Numbered from the stretch's first letter, positions 8,297-18,018 are shown. The stretch: 64,000 nucleotides of DNA from Candidatus Finniella inopinata (GCF_004210305.1 NZ_SCFB01000005.1:186001-250000), one strand, 5' to 3'. Notes: generated from the letters alone by a model not told the origin. Translations and numbers: made by a program.

Positions 8297-9375
8297 TGCA
8301 AATACCCCAAAAATTCCACAGAAACGCCATTTTCCGTTAAATACTTTGTTATGGACGTTACTGTTTTTGAATCATGTTTTATTGAAACCATCAAATGGCC
8401 AAACGTGTAATCGCCACTGTGGTGCAAGTTGCCACCAATAATGTTCACCGGCACGTGCCATTCATGAACCAAGGTTGAGATTAACGGCTTGGTCGAGGTG
8501 CGATCATGGAACATCAGCTTTAAAACCACGTCATCGTTATCATGGGGTGATGGGTGCAGTTTCTCTTGGATAAAACTTGGCAGCTGATCTTTTAAAAAAT
8601 CATGCAGCAGCGACTGGGTCACGGGATGCTGGGCCTTGGTTAAAATGTCAAGGGTTGCCCCTTGTTCAACCACCTGGCCGCCGTCCAGAACATACACAAA
8701 ATCAGCACAATGCTTAATGACATTCATGTCGTGGGTTACCAAAACGACTGTGACTCCCAATTTCTGGCGCAGACTTAAAAGTAGATTCAAAATATCCATG
8801 GTCGTTTCAGGGTCCAGGGCTGACGTGAATTCGTCACACAGCAGCACCTCTGTCTCGATGGCCAAAGCCCGGGCGATTCCCACCCGTTGACATTGCCCAC
8901 CGCTTAATTCATGGGGGTAAGATGATAATTTATGGGACAGCCCCACCAAATCGGCCACCGCCTTAACGCGTTCCGTCGTTTTCATTTCGGCAAGAGTCAA
9001 AGGCAGCGCAATATTGTCAAAAACAGTTTTTGATTGCAGCAGGTTATACGTTTGAAAAACAACGCCAATTTTCTGCCGACGCTTGCGCAGATCAGCCTGG
9101 TTCAATTGGCATAGATCGTCATCACCAAAGATAATGCGACCCGTATCAGGTTTCTCAAGGCCATTCAGGCACCTTAAAAGCGTACTTTTTCCCGCACCAC
9201 TTCGGCCAATAATTCCAACGATGCTGCCCTTATAAAGGGTCATGTTGATATCATTTAAGATACGTTCCGCCCCTTTGGACTTTGGAAAGCTTTTGCATAA
9301 GGATTCAATAATTAATAACGGTTCCGACGGCACCATAAAGTCAATGCAGTTAAGGGGGTTTAGTATTCCTAACAT
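8290..9375 (-). CDS. metN: MetN-like ABC transporter ATP-binding protein
   Basis: A 361-residue ATPase of the methionine importer family. Walker A GIIGRSGAGKST, the signature LSGGQCQRVGIARAL, Walker B VLLCDEFTSALD and the switch histidine (VLVTHDMNVIKH) are all present. The last 80 residues form the NIL regulatory domain found in MetN (VVLKLMFHDRTSTKPLIS ... VSIKHDSKTV), which in E. coli senses methionine. The start is uncertain: ATG at 9375 has a weak GGGTG upstream, while the ATG at 9336 gives a more typical N-terminus. A dispersed repeat begins three bases upstream of the longer start. Confidence 0.92.
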   Translation of the reverse strand: MLGILNPLNCIDFMVPSEPLLIIESLCKSFPKSKGAERILNDINMTLYKGSIVGIIGRSGAGKSTLLRCLNGLEKPDTGRIIFGDDDLCQLNQADLRKRRQKIGVVFQTYNLLQSKTVFDNIALPLTLAEMKTTERVKAVADLVGLSHKLSSYPHELSGGQCQRVGIARALAIETEVLLCDEFTSALDPETTMDILNLLLSLRQKLGVTVVLVTHDMNVIKHCADFVYVLDGGQVVEQGATLDILTKAQHPVTQSLLHDFLKDQLPSFIQEKLHPSPHDNDDVVLKLMFHDRTSTKPLISTLVHEWHVPVNIIGGNLHHSGDYTFGHLMVSIKHDSKTVTSITKYLTENGVSVEFLGYLQW

Positions 9376-9378
9376 ACA

Positions 9379-9412
9379 CCCATTTGAAATTATTTTGCGG
9401 TTTTTCTGTCTG
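9379..9412 (+). repeat. Dispersed intergenic repeat, direct copy
   Basis: The text starts CCCATTTGAAATTATTTTGC and continues GGTTTTTCTGTCTG. It matches the reverse complement of 28577-28610 at most positions (aligned by eye). It lies in the divergent metN-exporter spacer, at the metN translation start. Confidence 0.5.
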
Positions 9413-9430
9413 ATATTTCTCCCATTTCTG

Positions 9431-9460
9431 TTGTTTGAAAGGTTTATGTGTGACTATAAT
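9431..9460 (+). promoter_or_regulatory. Promoter of the DevC/A/B-like exporter operon
   Basis: A perfect -10 box TATAAT (9455-9460) lies 18 bases after TTGTTT (9431-9436), ending 20 bases before the first start codon. The ribosome site GGGGGA is at 9472-9477. Confidence 0.55.
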
Positions 9461-9480
9461 TAGTCTTGTGCGGGGGAATT

Positions 9481-10635
9481 ATGTACTACATAGCGTTAAA
9501 AATGTTATTCGGCGATCGGGGCAAATATATAGCCATGGTGGTTGGTGTTTCTTTCGCCGCCCTTATCATGACCCAACAACCAGCCATCTTGGTTGGGTTA
9601 TTATCGCGAACATACAGCTTTATCCAAGATGTTTCTTTACCCGATATTTGGGTGATGGACCCGGGGGTTCAATATGTTGAAGAACACAAACCCGTTCGGG
9701 ACGTGGAACTCAATAAAATTCGTGGAGTAAGCGGCGTTGCTTGGGCAACACCTTTATATAAAAGTTTGATGTCTGCAAAAATGCCAGATGGACTATCGAA
9801 AACTATTGATATGACAGGACTGGATGATAGCACATTAGTGGGTGCCCCTTTTCGCATTTTAAAAGGGAAACTTTCTGATTTTAAACGGGCTGATGCAATT
9901 TTTGTTGATTTCGAGGCGGCCCAAAACCGCTTGCGGATTAATGTTTCACCAGGTGTGACTCGCCCTTTGGAAGTTGGTGATACCCTTGAAATTAATGACA
10001 AGCGAGCAGTCGTGGTTGGATTCATAAAGGCAACACGTAACTTTGTGCTGCAACCTCAGGTTTACACAACATATAGTCAGGCTTTATCTTACAGTGCACC
10101 TGGCAGACGGCAATTGACGTATGTTTTGGTAAAAGCCAAAGAGGGGCAAAACCTTCGGCATATTTGCCAAAAGATTGAGGCTAAGACGGGCCTTAAAGCC
10201 TATTCAGCAGATGATTTTAAAGACGTAAACTTGGGTTATTGGATGAAAAACACAGGCATTCCCATTAACTTTGGTATCTCAGTATTGTTAGGATTTATTG
10301 TGGGGGCAGCCATCGCTGGGCAAACTTTTTTTAGTTTTGTTCAAGAAAATGTAAAGCACTACGCTGCTCTAAAGGCTATGGGCCTTCGTAGCCTTTTATT
10401 AGCCAAAATGGTCATATTACAAGCTTTAGTCGTGGGTTTTATAGGCTATGGGATCGGGGTTGGGCTGGCGACGTTGTTTGGGTTAAAGTTTCATGATTCT
10501 GTATTGGCATTCCGTATGCCACCAATCTTATTATTATACTCTGGTGGGGGAGTCATGGTGATTATTGCAATTGCGGCCATGGCGGGTATTCGTCGGGTTA
10601 TAAACGTTGATCCAGCTGTCGTATTTCGGGGATGA
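9481..10635 (+). CDS. FtsX/MacB-type ABC transporter permease, DevC-like
   Basis: A 384-residue membrane protein. ATG 9481 is chosen over the upstream GTG at 9466 because GGGGGA sits just before it. There is one membrane helix near residues 15-40, then a large extracytoplasmic domain (about 45-255), then three C-terminal helices (about 260-380), the arrangement of DevC/FtsX permeases. It is the first gene of permease-ATPase-adaptor in one operon, gaps of 3-9 bases. The cyanobacterial DevBCA system exports glycolipids through a TolC-like channel; the cargo here is unknown. No outer-membrane channel gene is present in this window. Confidence 0.87.
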   Translation: MYYIALKMLFGDRGKYIAMVVGVSFAALIMTQQPAILVGLLSRTYSFIQDVSLPDIWVMDPGVQYVEEHKPVRDVELNKIRGVSGVAWATPLYKSLMSAKMPDGLSKTIDMTGLDDSTLVGAPFRILKGKLSDFKRADAIFVDFEAAQNRLRINVSPGVTRPLEVGDTLEINDKRAVVVGFIKATRNFVLQPQVYTTYSQALSYSAPGRRQLTYVLVKAKEGQNLRHICQKIEAKTGLKAYSADDFKDVNLGYWMKNTGIPINFGISVLLGFIVGAAIAGQTFFSFVQENVKHYAALKAMGLRSLLLAKMVILQALVVGFIGYGIGVGLATLFGLKFHDSVLAFRMPPILLLYSGGGVMVIIAIAAMAGIRRVINVDPAVVFRG

Positions 10636-10644
10636 TATAACGAA

Positions 10645-11337
10645 ATGACATCAGCGATCACTTGTTCAAACATTACAAAATCATTTAAAACAAAAGAGGT
10701 TGAAACCCTTGCCTTAAGGGGGATTGAACTGGATGTTATTAAGGGCGAATTCCTTATGTTGGTTGGCCCATCAGGCTGTGGAAAAACCACATTGATTTCT
10801 ATAATGGCAGGGATTTTGCACCAAGACGCGGGAAATTGTACAGTGCAAGGCCAATGTTACAACCAAATGACCCATAATGAGCTGTTGGATTTTAGGGCCA
10901 AAAATGTTGGCTTCATCTTTCAATCATTTAACTTAATTCCTACTTTAAGTGTTGTAGAAAACGTTGCCATCCCTTTGATTATTAATCGCATTGAACGTCA
11001 CGACGCAATTAAACAGGCCGCCCAGATGGTTGAAAAAGTTGGATTGGGCGATCGGTTGGACAGTGCGCCAAACCAGCTGTCTGGAGGACAACAACAAAGA
11101 ATCGCCATTGCCCGTGCGTTGGTTCATAACCCATCAATTCTTATTTGTGATGAACCGACAAGCTCGCTTGATCACTCCACAGGCGTTAAAATTTTAGAAC
11201 TGATGCGTTCCATTAATAAAGACATGAAAACTACGTGTGTGGTTGTCACCCACGATGCACGTATTTACCAATATGCAGATCGCATAGCCCATATGGATGA
11301 TGGGATGATAACGGACATAACCCACAATGGAGCTTGA
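10645..11337 (+). CDS. ABC transporter ATP-binding protein, DevA/LolD/MacB type
   Basis: A 230-residue ATPase. Walker A is LVGPSGCGKTT, the Q-loop is FIFQSFNLIPTLSVVENV, the signature is LSGGQQQRIAIARAL, Walker B is ILICDEPTSSLD and the H-loop is VVVTHDAR. The Q-loop text is characteristic of the LolD/MacB/DevA group that drives FtsX-type permeases. It lies between the permease and the adaptor genes and should power this exporter. All catalytic residues are intact. Confidence 0.92.
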   Translation: MTSAITCSNITKSFKTKEVETLALRGIELDVIKGEFLMLVGPSGCGKTTLISIMAGILHQDAGNCTVQGQCYNQMTHNELLDFRAKNVGFIFQSFNLIPTLSVVENVAIPLIINRIERHDAIKQAAQMVEKVGLGDRLDSAPNQLSGGQQQRIAIARALVHNPSILICDEPTSSLDHSTGVKILELMRSINKDMKTTCVVVTHDARIYQYADRIAHMDDGMITDITHNGA

Positions 11338-11340
11338 AGA

Positions 11341-12300
11341 ATGAACGTTAAAGAACTGATAATGTTTTTTAGAACCAACCTAATTGCAGTTTTTGGCCTA
11401 CTTGGGTTGATTGGGGCCATTGTATATACCTTTACCCTGGGCCGCCCCGCTGTGATGCCTCCCAATCAATTAACGATTCCACCTTCATCCCCCTTCACGC
11501 ACAATATTGCCGCAAAAGGGCTAATAGAAGCCAACACCCAAAACATTAATATAGGATCATTTGTTCCAGGAGTAGTCGACCAAGTCATGGTGAAGGAAGG
11601 GGATCGGGTTAAGAAAGGTGACTTTTTGTTTTGTTTGGATCAGCGAACGGAAACAACACAGTTGGCTTTAGATCAAAAAGATTTAGAAAGCGCCAAATAC
11701 AGCGTGGATGTTGCTAAGGCTGATTTTGCGGAAGCTAATGATCAGTATGGCCGCGCCAAAAACCTAAGGACCGGTGTGGTAAGCCTGGAAGAACTTAAGA
11801 AAAGGGAATTTTCTGTTCAAAGAACGCAGGCTCAATTGAATTTGGAGGATGCTAAGCTTCAAAGCGCCCAAGAGAAAGTTTCGCTGTCACGCATTAGCCT
11901 TGAAAAACTGACAGTAAAATCCCCAATTGATGGGTTGGTCCTAAAAGTTCGGATACGGCCTGGCGAGTATATTAATCAGACAACCCAAACCTTATCACCC
12001 TTAACAATTGGCAACCCATATCCCTTGCATGTGCGGGTGCAGATTGATGAAAATGATACCTGGCGTTTAGATCCTAAAGCTAAAGTGATTGCTGTTTTAA
12101 GAAGCAACCAAGCGACGACTTTTCCCCTAACATTTATAAGACTTGAGCCGTATGCCCAGCCGAAACAAAACCTCAGTGGTGATAGCCGTGAGCTGATCGA
12201 CACCCGGATCGTAGAAATCATTTATAAAATTGAAGGCGATTTTCCCAGTTTGCTGATTGGTCAACAAGTTGATGTTTTTATTGAAGCTCAGCAAGAGTAG
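11341..12300 (+). CDS. HlyD-family periplasmic adaptor, DevB-like
   Basis: A 319-residue membrane-fusion protein. One N-terminal helix (about residues 15-35) anchors it in the inner membrane. A split lipoyl domain surrounds a coiled coil: KEGDRVKKGDFLFCLDQR on the entry side, a charged helical hairpin about 105-195, and LTVKSPIDGLVLKVRIRPGE on the exit side. Such adaptors bridge the ABC pump to an outer-membrane TolC-like channel. It is the last gene of the operon, three bases after the ATPase stop, and converges with lepA. Confidence 0.9.
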   Translation: MNVKELIMFFRTNLIAVFGLLGLIGAIVYTFTLGRPAVMPPNQLTIPPSSPFTHNIAAKGLIEANTQNINIGSFVPGVVDQVMVKEGDRVKKGDFLFCLDQRTETTQLALDQKDLESAKYSVDVAKADFAEANDQYGRAKNLRTGVVSLEELKKREFSVQRTQAQLNLEDAKLQSAQEKVSLSRISLEKLTVKSPIDGLVLKVRIRPGEYINQTTQTLSPLTIGNPYPLHVRVQIDENDTWRLDPKAKVIAVLRSNQATTFPLTFIRLEPYAQPKQNLSGDSRELIDTRIVEIIYKIEGDFPSLLIGQQVDVFIEAQQE

Positions 12301-12326
12301 TCAATTGTGGGGACTTTAAGTTGATT

Positions 12327-14135
12327 TTAATCATCACCCATTTTCAACGCCGCAATGAAGGCACTTTGAGGAATTTCTACATTCCCAAACTGCCTCATTC
12401 GCTTTTTACCGGCTTTTTGCTTATCCAATAATTTACGTTTACGGCTGATGTCGCCCCCGTAACATTTGGCCAAAACATCCTTGCGCAGGGCCGATATGGT
12501 TTCGCGCGCCACGACTTTGCCACCGATGGCGGCTTGAATGGCAATCTTGAACAATTGTTGGGGGATTAGTTCTTTCAAGCGCATACATAATGAACGGCCT
12601 CGTGTTTCAGCTTGGCTTCGGTGAACCATAATCGCCAGGGCATCAACGGGTTCCGCATTCACCAAAATATTGACCTTTGACAAATCGCCCTCTCGATAGC
12701 TGTCCAACTGATAATCAAACGATGCGTAGCCGCGGCTGATTGATTTTAGGCGGTCATAAAAATCAAACACGACTTCGTTTAAGGGAAGCCTGTAAACGAC
12801 CATGGCGCGGCTGCCAGCGTACGTTAAATCAATTTGTTCACCCCGCCGATCGGTACAAAGCGTCAAAATCGACCCCAAATACTCATCAGGAACCAAAATG
12901 GTGGCCCGAATCCAGGGCTCCTCGATGAAGTCTATTTTCACCACATCGGGCATGTCGCTTGGATTATGCAACTCCACAACATTGCCGTTGTTTAAATGAA
13001 CTTTATAGACAACGCTGGGTGCTGTTGTGATTAAGTCCAGGTTAAATTCGCGTTCCAGGCGTTCTTGGACAATTTCCAAATGCAGCAACCCAAGGAATCC
13101 ACATCGAAAGCCATACCCTAAGGCCGCAGAACTTTCGGGCTCAAAATGGAAACTGGCATCATTCAAATGGAGTTTCGCAAGACTTTCCCGCAAATGTTCA
13201 AACTCCGCCGCATCGCTTGGGAACAACCCACAAAAAACCACAGGCACAGATGGTTTGAATCCAGGAAATGGCTTAGCTGTTTGGCGTTTTTCCTCGGTAA
13301 TCGTGTCACCAACTTTACAATCGGCCACATGTTTAATGCTGGCCGTGATAAAGCCAATTTCACCGGGTGATAGCTGGTCGACAATTTCCTTCTTGGGGGT
13401 GAAATATCCCACCCGATCCACTTCATACGTCGCGACGGTGTTGACCATGCGGATCTTCATGCCCGCCTTTAATGTCCCCTCGACCACGCGTACCAAAATC
13501 ATCACGCCCAGATAGGCATCGTACCAGCTGTCCACCAACATCGCCTTTAAAGGGGCGCTGGCGGCTTGATCGCCAAATTCACTGGTGGGTGGGGGTAAAC
13601 GGGTCACGATCGCCTCTAATACGTCGCCAATTCCAATACCTGTTTTGGCAGAGATAGGAACGGCATTTTGGGCATCAATCCCGATCACTTCCTCGATTTG
13701 CGCCTTAACACGGTCAGGTTCTGCGGCCGGGAGATCAATTTTATTCAGGATGGGCACAATTTCATGGTTAGCTTCAATAGCCTGGTATACGTTGGCCAGC
13801 GTTTGCGCCTCCACCCCTTGGCTGGCGTCCACCACCAACAACGATCCTTCGCACGCGGCCAAGGACCTGCTGACTTCGTAGGCAAAATCCACGTGGCCTG
13901 GTGTGTCCATCAGGTTCAGAATGTACGTCTCGCCGTCTTTGGCCTTGTATCGAAGTCGAACCGTTTGCGCCTTGATAGTGATGCCCCGTTCGCGTTCAAT
14001 ATCCATCGAATCCAGCATCTGCTGCTTCATATCGCGTGATTCAATAGCCCCACAGGCTTCGATTAAGCGATCCGCTAATGTGGATTTGCCATGGTCAATG
14101 TGGGCGATGATGGAAAAGTTACGGATGTTCTTCAT
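12327..14135 (-). CDS. lepA: Elongation factor 4 (LepA), ribosome-associated GTPase
   Basis: A 602-residue translational GTPase that acts on stalled ribosomes and in 30S biogenesis. G1 is [15 protein letters not shown]2 is in [13 protein letters not shown]3 is DTPGHVDF, G4 is NKIDLP and G5 is near ISAKTGIG. The LepA-specific C-terminal domain is complete ([20 protein letters not shown], then [20 protein letters not shown]). Length is normal. It is transcribed away from rpmH, so the 213-base spacer 14136-14348 must carry promoters for both directions. Confidence 0.98.
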   Translation of the reverse strand: MKNIRNFSIIAHIDHGKSTLADRLIEACGAIESRDMKQQMLDSMDIERERGITIKAQTVRLRYKAKDGETYILNLMDTPGHVDFAYEVSRSLAACEGSLLVVDASQGVEAQTLANVYQAIEANHEIVPILNKIDLPAAEPDRVKAQIEEVIGIDAQNAVPISAKTGIGIGDVLEAIVTRLPPPTSEFGDQAASAPLKAMLVDSWYDAYLGVMILVRVVEGTLKAGMKIRMVNTVATYEVDRVGYFTPKKEIVDQLSPGEIGFITASIKHVADCKVGDTITEEKRQTAKPFPGFKPSVPVVFCGLFPSDAAEFEHLRESLAKLHLNDASFHFEPESSAALGYGFRCGFLGLLHLEIVQERLEREFNLDLITTAPSVVYKVHLNNGNVVELHNPSDMPDVVKIDFIEEPWIRATILVPDEYLGSILTLCTDRRGEQIDLTYAGSRAMVVYRLPLNEVVFDFYDRLKSISRGYASFDYQLDSYREGDLSKVNILVNAEPVDALAIMVHRSQAETRGRSLCMRLKELIPQQLFKIAIQAAIGGKVVARETISALRKDVLAKCYGGDISRKRKLLDKQKAGKKRMRQFGNVEIPQSAFIAALKMGDD

Positions 14136-14348
14136 AAAGATGTTCTGAGGCCTGTTGTTGAAAATTCAGACTAATTTATACAACGAAAAGTTTTCGGGTG
14201 ATAGTTATTCCCGTCGCTTTTGCCCTGCTAACAAAAAAACAAAGGGATGCAACTAAAAATCCATCACAGCATTTTTATTTGCGAATATGCCTGAAGCTAT
14301 GGTAGGGTTTGGAAAATTATCAGAAGACCTTAACTAAAGGATAATAAC

Positions 14349-14483
14349 GTGAAAAGAACATACCAACCCAGTCAATTGGTAAGAAAACGCCGCCACGGCT
14401 TTCGTGCGCGTATGGCGACAGTTGGCGGAAGACGTGTTATTGCAGCGCGTCGCGCAAAAGGCAGGACGAAGCTGTCTGCCTAG
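14349..14483 (+). CDS. rpmH: 50S ribosomal protein L34
   Basis: A 44-residue, very basic protein of the large subunit, starting at GTG 14349. It begins [18 protein letters not shown] and ends with KGRTKLSA, the L34 pattern; the central [20 protein letters not shown] is close to the family consensus. It is short enough to be missed by length-filtered gene calls. It is followed 18 bases later by rnpA, the near-universal order. Confidence 0.97.
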   Translation: MKRTYQPSQLVRKRRHGFRARMATVGGRRVIAARRAKGRTKLSA

Positions 14484-14501
14484 ATACAGGTTTAGGAAAT
14501 C

Positions 14502-14948
14502 GTGGCCTTAAGTCGTCTTAAGAAGCGTGCTGATTTTTTAAGAGTAGCAAAAACAAAAGTAGTGGCGAAAACGTCGACTATGCTTATTCAGTGCACTCCC
14601 GCTATTGATGTGGCTTTGGCTGAACAAATCCAGCCAAAGCATCTAAGGGTGGGTTTTACTGCAAGTCGTCGGGTGGGTAATGCGGTCAAACGTAACCGGG
14701 CCAAAAGACGGCTTAGGGCCCTGGCAGATATGCATTTGGAAAAAAAAGTTCTTGAGACGATTGACCCATCAACGGGAGATAGTTTTGAGTTTGTTTTTAT
14801 AGCTATTCCGGGAACGGTTAACGCAGACTTTCCCCAGCTTTCTAAAGATTTTATAAAGGGGGTGCGATGGTGTTTATCAAGATTTCAACCCCGTCCCATT
14901 GCTTTTGAACCACAAGAGGAAAAGACAGATGTCAAACTTTCTTGTTAG
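14502..14948 (+). CDS. rnpA: Ribonuclease P protein component
   Basis: A 148-residue basic protein that supports the RNase P RNA in trimming tRNA 5' ends. The start is GTG at 14502 with AGGA just upstream. The N-terminal [10 protein letters not shown] and the RNA-binding RNR motif ([16 protein letters not shown]) are diagnostic. The C-terminal [10 protein letters not shown] ends the fold; about 25 extra residues follow. It overlaps yidD by 20 bases. Confidence 0.96.
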   Translation: MALSRLKKRADFLRVAKTKVVAKTSTMLIQCTPAIDVALAEQIQPKHLRVGFTASRRVGNAVKRNRAKRRLRALADMHLEKKVLETIDPSTGDSFEFVFIAIPGTVNADFPQLSKDFIKGVRWCLSRFQPRPIAFEPQEEKTDVKLSC

Positions 14949-15234
14949 ATTAATTCATGCTTACCGTTGGGCCATTTCACCCTTCTTGCCCCCTCGGTGC
15001 CGGTTTGAACCCACCTGCTCGCGCTATGCTATTCATGCCATTGAATGCCATGGCCTTTTAAAAGGGTTGTGGTTGGTTGCAAAACGTTTGCTGCGTTGCC
15101 ATCCTTACGAAACAGTTTCCAGGCGAATTGGTGCCCCATGGGGGTATGACCCGGTCCCTGAAAAGATTGCCAACCAACCGGTCCAGATGTCACCCGCACA
15201 AACCGCAAAAATGGGTTTGCACTCCAAGATCTAG
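14929..15234 (+). CDS. yidD: Membrane protein insertion efficiency factor YidD
   Basis: A 101-residue protein. The ATG at 14929 is chosen because AGAGGA at 14915-14920 precedes it and because it gives the usual N-terminus ([20 protein letters not shown]). The conserved core [19 protein letters not shown] with its cysteines is present, as is RLLRCHPY. YidD associates with the inner membrane through an amphipathic helix and helps YidC-dependent insertion. It lies between rnpA and yidC as usual. Confidence 0.95.
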   Translation: MSNFLVRLIHAYRWAISPFLPPRCRFEPTCSRYAIHAIECHGLLKGLWLVAKRLLRCHPYETVSRRIGAPWGYDPVPEKIANQPVQMSPAQTAKMGLHSKI

Positions 15235-15277
15235 CCCACTCAACTAAAATTAAGAAAAATCCGGGATTTTTAAAGAT

Positions 15278-17014
15278 ATGTCAGAAAATAGGAACGTCGT
15301 TCTTGCCATCGGTTTGTCATTGGCCATTTTGTTTGGGTTTCAATATTTTTATGAAGGATCTAAGCCAAAACCCGTTATTGTGGTTAAAGATCCAACGCCC
15401 CAGGCGTCTGCAACTGCATCTTCGCAAGCTACCCCGGATGTTTTAGTCCCTGCACAGATTTTAACCCGCGAACAAGCCTTAGCCCAGCACAAAAGAGTTT
15501 TGATTAAAACCCCCAAACTGACAGGGTCCATTAATTTGGTCGGGGCTCGACTGGATGATTTAGGCTTAAATCTTTATCGTGAGAGTGCTGATCCTAAAAG
15601 CCCAGCGATTACCCTTTTAAGTCCTGAGCAGTCCAAAGGAGCTTATTTTGTTGAATTTGGTTGGTTGGGAACGGCTAAATTCCCTGATGCTAAAAGTATT
15701 TGGACCGTTCAAGGGCAGCAATCGGAGTTAACGCCTACTCAACCGCTTACACTGACTTGGAAAAACGACGAGGGATTGAAATTTGAGAGGACAATCAGCG
15801 TTGATGAAAATTATCTGTTTACAGTCACAGATCGAGTGATCAGTAATGCGGCGGCTGGTATTCAGTTGAAAGCTTTCAGTCAAACCACGCGCGTTGGAAA
15901 GCCCGTGACAAGCGGCTATTACATTCTTCATGAAGGTGCTATTGGCATCATCAACAGCAAGTTGAACGAAGTCGACTATGACAAACTGATCAAAGAGAAA
16001 GCCATTCAACAAACCACAACAGGTGGCTGGTTAGGATTTACGGATAAATATTGGTTGGTCGCTTTGATCCCCAATCAGAAAACTGTGGCTCACACAACGT
16101 TTAGCGGCCAAGAAAAAGATGCGCTGTTCCAGTGTCGCATTGAATACGATGGTCAAACACTGAAGCCTGGGCAAACTTTAGAACAAACCCAATATGCCTT
16201 TGCAGGCGCCAAAGTTCTAAGTTTGCTTGATGGTTACGAAGCGAAGCTTGGATTTAATCGTTTCGATTTGGCTGTAGATTTTGGTTGGTTTTACTTCTTA
16301 ACAAAGCCCTTATTCTATGTTTTGGAATTTTTCCACCAGTTGCTTGGGAACTTAGGTTTAGCTATTTTGTTCCTGACAGTGCTGGTCAAAGTTCTGTTCT
16401 TCCCTTTGGCAAATAAATCTTTCAAATCGATGGCTCGCATGAAAATTTTGGGCCCCAAGATGGAATTGATCAAACAACGTTATGCCAATGACAAAGTGCG
16501 CATGAATCAGGAATTGATGGACTTTTATCGTCGCGAAAAGGTGAATCCTGTATCGGGGTGTTTGCCTATGTTGATTCAAGCACCAATCTTCTTTTGTCTA
16601 TACAAGGTTTTCTTTGTCACCATTGAAATGCGTCATGCGCCTTTTTATGGATGGATTCACGACTTATCGGCACCCGACCCTACATCCGTGTTCAATTTGT
16701 TTGGCTTAATTCCCTGGACGCCGCCATCTATGTTGATGATTGGTTTGTGGCCGTTGTTGATGGGCGCCACCATGGTATTGCAGCAACGCCTTAATCCGCA
16801 GCCTGCTGATCCGGTTCAGGCCAAGATGATGCTGCTTATGCCCGTTATGTTTACCTATTTGTTTGCATCCTTCCCGGCTGGTTTGGTTATTTATTGGGCC
16901 TGGAGCAACCTTTTGACAATTGCGCAGCAAATGTTCATTACCCGAAGGGCAGAACAGCAATCTTTGGTGGAGGTTATCCCACCGAAGCGCAAAGCACCAA
17001 AAAGTAAGCTTTGA
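15278..17014 (+). CDS. yidC: Membrane protein insertase YidC
   Basis: A 578-residue inner-membrane insertase that works alone or with SecYEG, fed here by the SRP RNA and SecE products encoded elsewhere in the window. It has an N-terminal helix (about 8-24), a large periplasmic domain (about 45-340), then five membrane helices. The conserved arginine region lies near GNLGLAILFLTVLVKVLFFP; later blocks include VNPVSGCLPMLIQAPIFFCLY and FPAGLVIYWAWSNLLTIAQQ. Its stop overlaps the start of engB (TGATG). Confidence 0.97.
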   Translation: MSENRNVVLAIGLSLAILFGFQYFYEGSKPKPVIVVKDPTPQASATASSQATPDVLVPAQILTREQALAQHKRVLIKTPKLTGSINLVGARLDDLGLNLYRESADPKSPAITLLSPEQSKGAYFVEFGWLGTAKFPDAKSIWTVQGQQSELTPTQPLTLTWKNDEGLKFERTISVDENYLFTVTDRVISNAAAGIQLKAFSQTTRVGKPVTSGYYILHEGAIGIINSKLNEVDYDKLIKEKAIQQTTTGGWLGFTDKYWLVALIPNQKTVAHTTFSGQEKDALFQCRIEYDGQTLKPGQTLEQTQYAFAGAKVLSLLDGYEAKLGFNRFDLAVDFGWFYFLTKPLFYVLEFFHQLLGNLGLAILFLTVLVKVLFFPLANKSFKSMARMKILGPKMELIKQRYANDKVRMNQELMDFYRREKVNPVSGCLPMLIQAPIFFCLYKVFFVTIEMRHAPFYGWIHDLSAPDPTSVFNLFGLIPWTPPSMLMIGLWPLLMGATMVLQQRLNPQPADPVQAKMMLLMPVMFTYLFASFPAGLVIYWAWSNLLTIAQQMFITRRAEQQSLVEVIPPKRKAPKSKL

Positions 17015-17664
17015 TGGATACGAATGATATTGAAAAAACCAGTCTTGAAAAAGCTAATTGGCTGTTCAAGCAAGACTGTGAATTTTTAAGAGGTGTTGAA
17101 AAGGCAAGTGACTTGCCTGCGTATAACTTGCCAGAAGTTGGCTTTATTGGCAGGTCAAATGTTGGTAAGTCAAGCTTGATTAACAGCCTGACCACCCGCC
17201 ATCGTCTTGCCAGAACCTCAAATACTCCCGGCCGCACACAACAGCTGAATTTCTTTAACCTGAATAATCAACTAATTTTGGTTGATATGCCGGGGTATGG
17301 TTATGCCCAGGCGCCCAAGCAGTTGGTTGTTAACTGGACGCAGCTTATCTGTGATTATCTGCAGACCCGTATAAATTTGAAACGGGTTTATGTCTTAGTC
17401 GACAGCCGGCATGGCTTAAAGCCGAATGATGACGAGATGATGCGTATATTGGATCAGATGGCGGTGTCTTATCAAATTGTTCTGACAAAGGCAGACAAGA
17501 TCCCTTTAAAGCAAGCAGCAGCTGTTTATGAACAGACGAAAGAAAAGATTAAGGATTATACGGCTGCTTACCCCCACATTATTATGACTAGCTCTGAGGA
17601 TAAGCGAGGGATTGAACAACTGAGGTTGGCGATCATTGAGTTTGTAAATTCTCCCCCATCGTAA
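17014..17664 (+). CDS. engB: Ribosome biogenesis GTP-binding protein EngB (YihA/YsxC)
   Basis: A 216-residue GTPase for late 50S assembly. G1 is GRSNVGKSSL, the switch region includes NTPGRTQQLNFF, G3 is DMPGYGYA and G4 is TKADK. The ATG at 17014 overlaps the yidC stop, so the genes are coupled. The last codons and the stop form one arm of a terminator stem. Position after yidC is typical. Confidence 0.96.
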   Translation: MDTNDIEKTSLEKANWLFKQDCEFLRGVEKASDLPAYNLPEVGFIGRSNVGKSSLINSLTTRHRLARTSNTPGRTQQLNFFNLNNQLILVDMPGYGYAQAPKQLVVNWTQLICDYLQTRINLKRVYVLVDSRHGLKPNDDEMMRILDQMAVSYQIVLTKADKIPLKQAAAVYEQTKEKIKDYTAAYPHIIMTSSEDKRGIEQLRLAIIEFVNSPPS

Positions 17665-17679
17665 AGTACGACGGGGGAG
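17651..17679 (+). terminator. Strong hairpin at the engB stop codon
   Basis: CTCCCCC (17651-17657) plus TCGT pair with ACGA plus GGGGGAG (17673-17679), with one mismatch and a short A-rich loop holding the stop codon. A T-rich stretch (TTGCTTTAT) follows. It is the likely end of the rpmH-engB transcription unit. Confidence 0.65.
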
Positions 17680-17731
17680 AGCCTTGCTTTATGGGAGGAA
17701 TGAGGTGCAAGGCAGGATGGTTTGTGAATAA

Positions 17732-17938
17732 AGGGGACTGTTACCGGCTATAATTGGGAAGATTACAGTCTCTCTCTTTAAATTTGAACATTTTGACAAT
17801 CTTATATTTCGTGGCGCATGTGCTGATTGGTGTAAATCGGAATGTAATGGTAAAAATTATGAATTCCTATCCGGGAAAAATCCCTATGTACACCTATTAG
17901 GTAAACAATACGTATTTATTTCTGAGGTAACAAACTAG
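17732..17938 (+). pseudogene. Possible gene remnant without a start codon
   Basis: A frame of 68 sense codons is open from 17732 to the TAG at 17936-17938. It contains no ATG, GTG or TTG near its beginning. The translation looks protein-like (FDNLIFRGACADWCKSEC, then KNPYVHLLGKQYVFISEV), with three cysteines close together. It could be the 3' end of a lost gene or chance. The rest of the engB-STAND spacer (17680-18018) shows no gene; a TTGACA hexamer at 17958-17963 lacks a convincing -10 box. Confidence 0.25.
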
Positions 17939-18018
17939 ATTGTTGCGAGATAAACATTTGACATATATTATCCACGTTAGTTCTCTGAATTGATTAAGAA
18001 CCAAAAGGCCTAATAATC

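Noticed and set aside
8158..8340. Small plus-strand frame across the metI/metN junction
   Set aside because: Shadow of two coupled minus-strand genes.
13027..13515. A 162-codon frame opposite lepA
   Set aside because: lepA is intact and complete on the minus strand; the opposite frame has low-complexity Ser/Arg/Lys composition.
17958..17980. TTGACA as a promoter for the STAND gene
   Set aside because: No acceptable -10 hexamer lies 16-18 bases downstream.
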